A DNA stretch of 13,104 bases, from contig JBNKLG010000080.1 of the NCBI GenBank assembly GCA_050292235.1, forward strand, positions 1-13,104. The letters are read 5' to 3'. The position numbers and the translations under genes were made by a program. The stretch comes from JBNKLG01 sp050292235 (lineage in GTDB: Bacteria > Pseudomonadota > Gammaproteobacteria > Chromatiales > Chromatiaceae). The stretch's first letter is position 1; every line of letters starts with the position of its first letter. The notes beneath the pieces are model-generated. The model ran no database searches. It was given only the letters and a program-made list of their open reading frames with translations, and was not told the DNA's origin. Below, one piece after another: positions 7,158 through 13,104 of this stretch.

Positions 7158-7159
7158 CC

Positions 7160-8074
7160 ATGACCGTTGCTGACGCCAGCCTCTATACCAACTTTTCCGG
7201 CTTTACCGAACTGAAACGGCAGGCCAGAACGGATCAGGGATCGGCCTTAAAAGAGGTGGCACGTCAGTTTGAGGCTATCTTTTTGCAACAGATGCTGAAA
7301 GAGATGCGTAGCGCTAAATTGGCAGAAGGCATCTTTGACAGCAGCCAGACCCAGTTTTATGAAGAGATCTATGATCAGCAACTGGCCTTGCATTTGAGTA
7401 AGACCAGCGGATTGGGGTTGGCAGCGGTGTTGGAGCGGCAGCTGAGTCAGGATCCCAAGCTGGGATTGCAGTCTCGAACAGATCTGGATTCGATGCCTCT
7501 GTTACAACAGGGTGGCAAGGCCATGCCTTTGACCGGTGCCTTGCAAGGTCCTATGCCGCTGGAAACACCGATCAAATCTTATGCGAAGGCTGCTGCAACT
7601 GTCGGAGATGACCTCCCCTTTAGTGGATCAGAGGATTTCGTCCAACGCCTGCGTCCCCATGCCGAGGTGGCCGCAGTTAAATTGGGCGTGGCTCCCGAAG
7701 TGTTGCTGGCCCAGGCCGCGCTAGAGACGGGCTGGGGTCAACATCAAATGCGTTATGCCAATGGCCAGAATGCCCATAATCTGTTTGGCATCAAGGCCGG
7801 TAATGGCTGGTCTGGAGAGCGGGTGGCGGTCTCAACGTTGGAGTATGAGGACGGGGTGGCCGTGCGCAAAACCGAACCCTTTAGGGCCTATGACAGCTAT
7901 GAGGAGAGCTTTCTCGATTATGCCAATCTGATCATGTCCAATCCCCGCTATGGTCGCGCTTTGGGTGCTGGCTCTGATGCTAAAGTCTATTTTCGGGAGT
8001 TGCAAAAAGCAGGCTATGCGACCGATCCAGGCTATGCCGAGAAATTGACAGCGATATATCAGCACTTGAAATAG
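7160..8074 (+). CDS. flgJ: Flagellar rod cap and muramidase FlgJ
   Basis: FlgJ is the two-domain form found in Gamma- and Betaproteobacteria (304 residues; E. coli 313). The N-terminal rod-cap domain contains ALKEVARQFEAIFLQQMLKE (residues 29-48) and supports rod assembly. A Gln/Pro-rich linker runs from about 95 to 155. The C-terminal glucosaminidase-type domain (about 157-304) opens a hole in peptidoglycan for the rod. It has AQAALETGWGQHQM with likely catalytic Glu189, then NLFGIKAGNGWSG and STLEYEDG, where Glu228 aligns with the second acidic residue important in Salmonella. The ATG follows the flgI stop by 2 bp with no strong ribosome site, suggesting translational coupling. No domain is missing. 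Confidence 0.96.
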   Translation: MTVADASLYTNFSGFTELKRQARTDQGSALKEVARQFEAIFLQQMLKEMRSAKLAEGIFDSSQTQFYEEIYDQQLALHLSKTSGLGLAAVLERQLSQDPKLGLQSRTDLDSMPLLQQGGKAMPLTGALQGPMPLETPIKSYAKAAATVGDDLPFSGSEDFVQRLRPHAEVAAVKLGVAPEVLLAQAALETGWGQHQMRYANGQNAHNLFGIKAGNGWSGERVAVSTLEYEDGVAVRKTEPFRAYDSYEESFLDYANLIMSNPRYGRALGAGSDAKVYFRELQKAGYATDPGYAEKLTAIYQHLK

Positions 8075-8099
8075 GTTTGCCCTGAGCACCGTCGAAGGG
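8074..8099. repeat. Short interspersed palindromic-type repeat, copy 1
   Basis: This 26-bp unit, with core CCCTGAGC...GTCGAAGGG, matches 19 of 26 positions with 10754-10779. It starts at the last base of the flgJ stop and ends directly at the flgK sigma-28 promoter. It resembles the REP-like elements (CTGAGC/TCGAAGGG cores) scattered in many gammaproteobacterial genomes. Read on the - strand it would encode LPFDGAQGKP. Confidence 0.55.
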
Positions 8100-8126
8100 T
8101 AAAGACTTGCGGCTATTTGCCGCTAT
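8100..8126 (+). promoter_or_regulatory. Sigma-28 (FliA) promoter of flgKL
   Basis: TAAAGACT, an 11-bp spacer, then GCCGCTAT match the sigma-28 consensus TAAAGTTT-N11-GCCGATAA at 12 of 16 positions with exact spacing. It lies 36 bp before the flgK ATG. The spacer and -10 also form a small inverted repeat (GCGGC at 8109-8113, GCCGC at 8119-8123). Late, FliA-dependent expression of flgKL is known in enteric bacteria and pseudomonads. Confidence 0.7.
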
Positions 8127-8162
8127 TATATGAACTAGGATCAACCCACAGAGTACAACATC

Positions 8163-9812
8163 ATGGCAGATATGATGAGTGTAGGTGTGACGGGACTGCG
8201 GGCATTTCAATCCGCGCTCAATACCGTCAGCCACAATATCGCCAACGTGAATACGGAAGGCTACAGTCGCCAACGTGTTACCTTAAGCACTGCTCAACCC
8301 ACCATACAGAACGGCTTTTGGTCCGGTTCTGGGGTTCAACAAACAGGTGTTGAGCGGATCTATCAGTCTTTTGTGGCCGATGCGGTCACCGCAGGCTATA
8401 CCACAACAAAAGAGTTGGAGGTGTACTCCACCTATGCCAGCCGTTTGGACGATCTCTATTCTGACCCGGATGTCGGGGCAGCTCCAGCTATCCAGGATTT
8501 TTTTGATTCGCTGCAGGATTTGGCTTCTGATCCCAATTCGGCTGCTGCCCGTCAGCTGGTGCTTTCCAATGCCGAGACACTGGCCAGCCGCTATAACCAA
8601 TTGAGTGCGGCCACCGAAGAGGTTCGGGGGCAATTGAACGAAGCTCTGCGGGTAACAACGCGGGATTTGCAGGGGTTGGCGGATTCTATGGCTTCCGTCA
8701 ATCAGGCGATCATTGATGCCACGGCCAGTAATGGGGGTGTGACGCCGCCGGATTTGTTGGATCAGCGCGATAATCTGGTCAATGAAATGGCGAAGCTCAC
8801 CTCTGTGAGGACAGTGGAGCAGGACGATGGTGCCCTGAATGTTTTCATCGGCAATGGCATGAGTTTGGTGATGGGAGCCCAGTCTGCGACTTTGAGTGTC
8901 CAGGCCAGTACGACTGATGTGTCTGCGCTGGATATTACCTTCAAGCCCATTGGCGGCGCTAACTCCGTTGTGATTACAGATTATATGAGCGGCGGTCAGA
9001 TTGGCGGTTTGCTGCGGGTGAAAGATGAGGTGCTGGACCCTGCACTGGATCAGTTGGGCCTGACTGCAGTCGGTATTTCGGAACAGATTAACGCGCAGCA
9101 TGCTCTGGGGTACGATCTTAACGGTGTTTTGGGCGGTGATTTCTTTACCCCGCTGGAAGGTCAGGTCCTGGGAAATTCTGCCAACAGCGGTACAGGCGTG
9201 GTCTCTATGGCCTTTGTCGATAGCAGCCACCTGACGGGGGATAATTATCGCCTGACTTACGATGGCACCAACTATCAGGTGTTCCGCAACGATGAAACCA
9301 CTGCCATCTATAGTGGGGCGACCTTTCCCAGTGGTGAGGTGGCCAGTCAGGGTTTCAGCCTGACGCTGGACAGTGGCACCATCAATGCGGGAGATAGCTT
9401 TCTGATCCATCCCACACGCCTGGCAGCGGAGACTTTGCAAGTGGCCATTTCCGATACCGATGAGATTGCCGCTGCTCAGGCCGCCGGCCTCTCTGGCGAT
9501 AATCGTAATGCCTTGGCCATGGAATCGTTACAAAATGCCGATACCATGCTCAATGGCACGGCGACCTTTATAGAGACTTATTCCCGTATGGTGTCGAAAA
9601 TTGGTGTGGAGACCCGCCAGTCAGAGTTGGCGTTTGACGCCCAAACCGGCCTATTGCAGCAGGCTCAGGCCAAGCAATCTGAAATTTCCGGGGTGAATCT
9701 GGATGAAGAGGCGGCAGACTTATTACGCTATCAGCAGGCCTATCAGGCTGCGGCTCAAGTCATCAGTATTGCTCAAAGCACCTTTGATGCCCTTTTGAAT
9801 GCGGTGCGCTAG
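8163..9812 (+). CDS. flgK: Flagellar hook-filament junction protein FlgK (HAP1)
   Basis: FlgK is the first hook-associated protein. It replaces the FlgD cap and, with FlgL, adapts the hook to the filament. The product has 549 residues (E. coli 547). The N-terminus VGVTGLRAFQSALNTVSHNI and ANVNTEGYSRQRVTLS is the rod/hook-family signature in its FlgK form. The conserved stretch GVTPPDLLDQRDNLVNEMAKL lies near residues 196-216. The C-terminus SGVNLDEEAADLLRYQQAYQ with ISIAQSTFDALL is diagnostic. The Shine-Dalgarno before the ATG is weak (ACAGAG). A sigma-28 promoter sits immediately upstream and flgL follows after 11 bp, so the pair forms a late unit. Confidence 0.97.
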   Translation: MADMMSVGVTGLRAFQSALNTVSHNIANVNTEGYSRQRVTLSTAQPTIQNGFWSGSGVQQTGVERIYQSFVADAVTAGYTTTKELEVYSTYASRLDDLYSDPDVGAAPAIQDFFDSLQDLASDPNSAAARQLVLSNAETLASRYNQLSAATEEVRGQLNEALRVTTRDLQGLADSMASVNQAIIDATASNGGVTPPDLLDQRDNLVNEMAKLTSVRTVEQDDGALNVFIGNGMSLVMGAQSATLSVQASTTDVSALDITFKPIGGANSVVITDYMSGGQIGGLLRVKDEVLDPALDQLGLTAVGISEQINAQHALGYDLNGVLGGDFFTPLEGQVLGNSANSGTGVVSMAFVDSSHLTGDNYRLTYDGTNYQVFRNDETTAIYSGATFPSGEVASQGFSLTLDSGTINAGDSFLIHPTRLAAETLQVAISDTDEIAAAQAAGLSGDNRNALAMESLQNADTMLNGTATFIETYSRMVSKIGVETRQSELAFDAQTGLLQQAQAKQSEISGVNLDEEAADLLRYQQAYQAAAQVISIAQSTFDALLNAVR

Positions 9813-9823
9813 GAGAATAAGCC

Positions 9824-10717
9824 ATGAGAATCGGAACGCTTTTTTTCAATAATCGCACCACGAGCGATATGCTGAAGGCCCAGAGCAATATGGCGGAAAC
9901 TCAGCTGCAGATCGCCAGTGGTCGCCGTATTGTGACGCCTTCTGATGACCCTTCCGGTGCCAAAACGGTGCTGGATACCACTAAGTTTCTCGAGACCACC
10001 CAGCAATACCAGGATAATATTCAAATCCTGCGAGGCCGTCTGGAAATGGAAGAGAGCGTATTGGCTAATACCTCGGATATTTTGCAGCGTCTGCGAGAGA
10101 TCGCCATTCAAGGCAATACCGACACCTATACCACCGCGGACAAGGCGTTGATGGCTGAGGAAGTGGATCGGTTAAGGGATCAGTTGCTGTCGCTGGCCAA
10201 TACCCAAGACGCCAACAACGAATATCTGTTTTCCGGTTTTATGCGTGATACCCCGCCGTTTTCTGATGCCGGTGGTGGTACCTTTAACTACGACGGGGAT
10301 ACCGGCGAGCGCCAGCTTCATATTGCTTCTGATCGTTTGGTAGAGGATGCCGATAATGCCTCGGAAATGTTTGGTGTGTCTGGTGGTGGCGCCAATAATC
10401 TTTTTTCCGCGGTGTACGATATGGCAGCTAATCTGCGTGCCGGAAATCCCTTAACCACTGATATCAGCAATCTGGAAACCGCTTTTGATCGGGTGGTTAA
10501 GGTTCGTACGGATGCCGGTGCCCGTCTCCAAACTACGGAACAGCAGGAAAGTGCTAACGAGGATTTCATGCTGCACTTCGAGACCCAATTGGGTGAGGTG
10601 CGTGACCTGGATTACGCAGAGGCCATTAGCCGTTTTAACCTACAGCAGGTGGCCTTGCAGGCGGCCCAGCAGAGCTACGTCAAGGTTCAGGGGTTGAGTT
10701 TGTTTAACTATATTTAG
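9824..10717 (+). CDS. flgL: Flagellar hook-filament junction protein FlgL (HAP3)
   Basis: FlgL is the second junction protein, between FlgK and flagellin, and shares flagellin-like terminal coiled coils. The product has 297 residues (E. coli 317). The N-terminus has LKAQSNMAETQLQIASGRRI and TPSDDPSGAKTVLD, then LREIAIQGNTDTYT, all typical of FlgL/flagellin. NANNEYLFSG-type sequence appears as DANNEYLFSGF near residue 130. The C-terminus AISRFNLQQVALQAAQQSYV closes the family pattern. AGGAG lies about 9 nt before the ATG. It is the last flagellar gene here: instead of flagellin genes, a convergent gmhB begins 17 bp after the stop. Confidence 0.96.
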   Translation: MRIGTLFFNNRTTSDMLKAQSNMAETQLQIASGRRIVTPSDDPSGAKTVLDTTKFLETTQQYQDNIQILRGRLEMEESVLANTSDILQRLREIAIQGNTDTYTTADKALMAEEVDRLRDQLLSLANTQDANNEYLFSGFMRDTPPFSDAGGGTFNYDGDTGERQLHIASDRLVEDADNASEMFGVSGGGANNLFSAVYDMAANLRAGNPLTTDISNLETAFDRVVKVRTDAGARLQTTEQQESANEDFMLHFETQLGEVRDLDYAEAISRFNLQQVALQAAQQSYVKVQGLSLFNYI

Positions 10718-10725
10718 CAGGGTTA

Positions 10726-10774
10726 CGGCTTCGCTTAGCTAACGGAGTTGTTGGGCTTGTTCTGAGCGGAGCCG
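10726..10774. repeat. Inverted repeat between convergent flgL and gmhB
   Basis: CGGCTTCGCT (10726-10735) can pair with AGCGGAGCCG (10765-10774) over 10 bp with one G-T wobble and a 29-nt loop. It straddles the end of gmhB and lies just past flgL, so it may act as a two-way transcript end. No T run follows, so intrinsic termination is unproven. Confidence 0.35.
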
Positions 10775-11319
10775 AAGGGAAGGGCCTCCACGCAAGCCAA
10801 AAGACTTGGATAAACCCCATCAGCCTCCATCCCGTCCTCTTTTCGCGACTCAATATTTTCTGATAACACCAGATAGCTCCGGCCAATCTTGGCGGCTCTG
10901 GCGGCTTGAATATCCGAGAGCTTATCGCCAATGAGCAGGGACTCGGACAGCGTGATGCCATGCTCTTTAACGGCTTGCAGGATCATCCCTGGTGCCGGTT
11001 TGCGACAGTCGCACTGGATGGCGTAGGGGGCAACGCTGCCCTTGGGATGGTGCGGGCAGTGGTAGACGTCGGTCAGGGGGATACCCTGAGCGGTCAAGTG
11101 ATTCCGCATTCGTTGTGTGAGTTGCTGGTAATCCGCCTCGCTGTAGTAGCCCCGGGCAATGCCGGATTGGTTGGTAATTACGATTAAGGTAAATCCGGCC
11201 TGATGCAGTTGCGCCATGGCGGTGACTGCGCCAGGCAGGAACTCAAAGTCTTCCCAACGGTACAGATAACCGCTATCCCGATTGATAACACCGTCGCGGT
11301 CAAGAAAGGCACATTTCAT
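10735..11319 (-). CDS. gmhB: D-glycero-D-manno-heptose 1,7-bisphosphate 7-phosphatase GmhB
   Basis: GmhB removes the 7-phosphate of heptose bisphosphate in the cytosol, a step to ADP-heptose for the LPS inner core. The start at 11319 gives MKCAFLDRDGVINRDSGY, the exact family N-terminus; the frame is open further upstream, but that part overlaps a terminator hairpin. The 194-residue product is an HAD phosphatase: nucleophile Asp7 and acid/base Asp9 in LDRDGV, TNQSGIARG at 49-57, and GDKLSD at 131-136. Zinc ligands are Cys88, His90, Cys103 and Cys105 in CPHHP and CDCRKP. The last ~17 residues (LPFGSAQNKPNNSVS region) come from a short interspersed repeat and do not look like normal GmhB. It is convergent with flgL. 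Confidence 0.92.
   Translation of the reverse strand: MKCAFLDRDGVINRDSGYLYRWEDFEFLPGAVTAMAQLHQAGFTLIVITNQSGIARGYYSEADYQQLTQRMRNHLTAQGIPLTDVYHCPHHPKGSVAPYAIQCDCRKPAPGMILQAVKEHGITLSESLLIGDKLSDIQAARAAKIGRSYLVLSENIESRKEDGMEADGVYPSLLACVEALPFGSAQNKPNNSVS
10754..10779. repeat. Short interspersed palindromic-type repeat, copy 2, inside gmhB
   Basis: This is the second copy of the 26-bp unit at 8074-8099 (19 of 26 identical). It lies within the last codons of gmhB and is translated there as LPFGSAQNKP; the - strand of copy 1 would give LPFDGAQGKP. Family membership with known REP-like elements is inferred from the CTGAGC...CGAAGGG core. Confidence 0.5.
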
Positions 11320-11330
11320 CAGATCTTCAG

Positions 11331-11358
11331 CAAAAAATGGGGCCGTAAGGCCCCATTG
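11331..11358 (-). terminator. Rho-independent terminator of the adhesin gene
   Basis: On the - strand AATGGGGCC, loop TTAC, then GGCCCCATT form a perfect 9-bp stem, followed directly by more T (six T in all, 11332-11337). It begins about 26 bp after the adhesin stop and ends 12 bp before the gmhB ATG. It should separate the two genes, so gmhB needs read-through or a promoter not evident here. Confidence 0.88.
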
Positions 11359-11383
11359 TGACACTTTTATACAGATTATTGGA

Positions 11384-13104
11384 TCAAACGATCTCTTCGT
11401 GATGACTGCTGTCGACAATCAGGGTGATGGGATCAGCAGAAGTGACGCCCTCCAAGGTGGCTACCGTTTGCCAGTTGGTGGTGCTGCCACTGTTGTCAGC
11501 AATCTGAACCTCAGCACCACTGCCACCATCAACCACTTGGACGTAGTTGCTGATGGGGTCGCCACTGCCATAAGTGTAACCGGCATCGGTTAACAGATCG
11601 GCAAGGTCCAGTTTGTCACCTTCAGCAGGATTGTAGCCACTGCTGCCCTGATTAAAGTCGGTGATGGTGTCGCCCTGCTCTCCAGAACCGACATCGGGGA
11701 TGACATCGACCACAAAGATGTCGGCACCTAAACCACCAGTTAAATTGTCATCACCTTCGCGGCCGTTGAACTCATCTGCACCTGTGCCACCGGCCAGCGT
11801 GTCATCACCTGAGGTGCCTACCAGCACCCCCAGATTCACAGTGGCAGAATCGCTGGTATTGCCCTGGGGGTCAACCAGACTGTACTCGAAGCGATCAATA
11901 GGGTGATCTGAACCCGACGAAGCTGGTTGATACACGAACTCACCATCGGCCTGGATCAGCAAGACGCCATGATCCAGGGTGAAGCTGTAATTGCCACTGC
12001 CATCTGGAGTCAGGCTGGAAAGCAGCGTCTCAGTGCCATTGACGGTAATCGAGTTGATGCTCAAATCAATGACAGGGGTATCCTGATCCCAATCCCGGCC
12101 AGAGGCCGCACCGCCCTGATCCTGATCATCTGTGATGAGGTTGCCATTGATAACTGCTGTGTTGGTCGTGTAGTCATTGCCAACGGCAACTGGTGCCAGA
12201 CTGGTATAGCCAGTGTTATTCGTGTACTCGGAGCCATCAATGGTCAGGGTTGCTGTGCTGGTGTCTCCATCCTGATCGGTGATGGTATAGGTGAAGATAT
12301 CCTGATAATCCAAGTCGCCGGGGTTGGCTGGGGTCGTGTAAGAGGTGATTGCAACGAAAAAGTCAGAATCATCGCCTCCGGTATAGCCATCCTGACTGTA
12401 GGGCAGGGATTCGAAGACCAGGGTGGAAAAGGCCCCGACACCCTCAATGGTGAAAGTGCCCGAATGGACATTGTTCCAGGTGACGCTGGTGGTGTTCTCG
12501 TAGACCTCACCGGCAGTGTTGTTGCTGATGACGCCAGAAGCAATCAAGTTGCCACTGGCATCAAAGGCGAGCCAACGAGCGGCTTCACCGCCATTTTCAT
12601 CCTGATAGAGACGGGAGACCGATACCGTGGCCGAGGTGGCAGGGGTGCCAAAGTTAAAGGCCAGGGCCTCACTTTCGCTGCCCGAATAGTTGATTTGATC
12701 GGAGACGCTGCTTCCCCCAGCGACGCCACGACCGCTGCTGTTCCCGGTAATGGTTCCCGAGCCTGTGTTCGTGTAGTGACCTGCGGAATCCTGGAAAGAT
12801 TGGCCGAGGTTGAAGGCTGTCATGGTGACGTTCCAGCTGGAATCACCGGGGGTGGTCGGTGCAGTGGTGGGCAGTTTGCTGGGATCTACCGTGTATTCAT
12901 AGCTGCCATCGGCCTTGATGAGCAGCGTGCCGTATTGACCGTTGACCTCAAGATTGCCGCTGGCGTCGAAGGTGTCGTCCTCCGAACCACCATAACCGAC
13001 GACTTTGGTCAGGGTGGTGGGGGTATCTTCCCCGAGGAGATCGGTGCCCGTACCACCAACACCCTCATGGGTACTGGCACCGGTAAGGACGTTGCCAGTA
13101 GCCG
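11384..13104 (-). CDS. C-terminal part of a large type I secreted VCBS/RTX adhesin (5' end outside window)
   Basis: The frame is open from the window edge to TGA at 11384-11386, at least 573 codons; an ATG at 12823 is internal. The first part (about 13104-12880) is a VCBS-type repeat: NVLTGAS, GEDTPTTLTKV and then GQYGTLLIKADGSYEYT. A roughly 180-residue segment follows (about 12830-12320) rich in Ser, Gly and Thr, of beta-sandwich look. Next come FTYTITDQDGDTSTATLTI and a second VCBS-like unit ending GVLLIQADGEFVYQP. RTX calcium-binding nonapeptides (GTSGDDTLAGGTGADEF, GREGDDNLTGGLGADIF) lie at 11711-11824. The last ~108 residues, with DTITDFNQG and GDKLDLADLL, form a type I secretion target domain. 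Such proteins are surface adhesins of the LapA/BapA kind. The ligand is unknown. Confidence 0.88.
   Translation of the reverse strand, partial: ATGNVLTGASTHEGVGGTGTDLLGEDTPTTLTKVVGYGGSEDDTFDASGNLEVNGQYGTLLIKADGSYEYTVDPSKLPTTAPTTPGDSSWNVTMTAFNLGQSFQDSAGHYTNTGSGTITGNSSGRGVAGGSSVSDQINYSGSESEALAFNFGTPATSATVSVSRLYQDENGGEAARWLAFDASGNLIASGVISNNTAGEVYENTTSVTWNNVHSGTFTIEGVGAFSTLVFESLPYSQDGYTGGDDSDFFVAITSYTTPANPGDLDYQDIFTYTITDQDGDTSTATLTIDGSEYTNNTGYTSLAPVAVGNDYTTNTAVINGNLITDDQDQGGAASGRDWDQDTPVIDLSINSITVNGTETLLSSLTPDGSGNYSFTLDHGVLLIQADGEFVYQPASSGSDHPIDRFEYSLVDPQGNTSDSATVNLGVLVGTSGDDTLAGGTGADEFNGREGDDNLTGGLGADIFVVDVIPDVGSGEQGDTITDFNQGSSGYNPAEGDKLDLADLLTDAGYTYGSGDPISNYVQVVDGGSGAEVQIADNSGSTTNWQTVATLEGVTSADPITLIVDSSHHEEIV

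Noticed and set aside
8283..9440. 385-codon open frame on the - strand
   Set aside because: It lies fully inside flgK in antisense, has an unnatural Ile/His/Gln/Arg-rich composition and no recognisable domain; it is a shadow of the coding bias of flgK.
11320..11418. 33-residue N-terminal extension of GmhB
   Set aside because: It runs through the terminator hairpin and into the end of the adhesin gene, and GmhB proteins begin at the residues encoded from 11319.
11711..11824. Repeat array that might be CRISPR
   Set aside because: The periodicity is that of RTX glycine/aspartate nonapeptides in coding sequence; there are no identical DNA repeats with unique spacers anywhere in the window.

Overview
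The window carries a near-complete flagellar rod/hook operon on the + strand, flgBCDEFGHIJKL (568-10717), in the order and with the protein lengths typical of polarly flagellated Gammaproteobacteria. It is preceded by the 3' end of a cheR-like gene (2-293). CheR next to flgB is the usual arrangement in Pseudomonas, Shewanella, Vibrio and related marine lineages, and the promoters seen here (sigma-54 for rod/hook genes, sigma-28 for flgKL) fit that type of flagellar cascade. The species cannot be named from the sequence. The outer-membrane ring genes flgH and flgI and an LPS-heptose gene show a Gram-negative cell.

Layout. 1-293: CheR C-terminus with an apparently broken frame. 294-567: regulatory region with a clear sigma-54 promoter (516-531) and a 32-bp element (454-485) that recurs before flgG. 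568-3386: flgB, flgC, flgD, flgE (proximal rod, hook cap, hook). 3387-3542: second sigma-54 promoter. 3543-4283: flgF. 4284-4512: GC hairpin, second copy of the 32-bp element, third sigma-54 promoter. 4513-8074: flgG, flgH, flgI, flgJ (distal rod, L ring, P ring, rod cap/muramidase). 8075-8162: short interspersed repeat and a sigma-28 promoter. 8163-10717: flgK and flgL (hook-filament junction). 10735-11319 (-): gmhB, convergent with flgL. 11331-11358: terminator on the - strand. 11384 to beyond the window end (-): C-terminal part of a large type I secreted VCBS/RTX adhesin.

How the genes work together. FlgB, FlgC, FlgF and FlgG build the rod, with FlgJ capping it and cutting peptidoglycan. 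FlgI and FlgH form the P and L rings around it. FlgD caps the growing hook made of FlgE, and FlgK and FlgL join the hook to the filament. The promoters suggest sequential supply: three sigma-54 units for rod, ring and hook, then a sigma-28 unit for the junction proteins.

The most notable observation is an uninterrupted run of 11 G inside flgE (2843-2853). A slip of one base either way would hit a stop codon within a few codons, which is the behaviour of a phase-variable contingency locus. The repeated 32-bp element, placed one helical turn further out at one sigma-54 promoter than at the other, is a candidate activator site.
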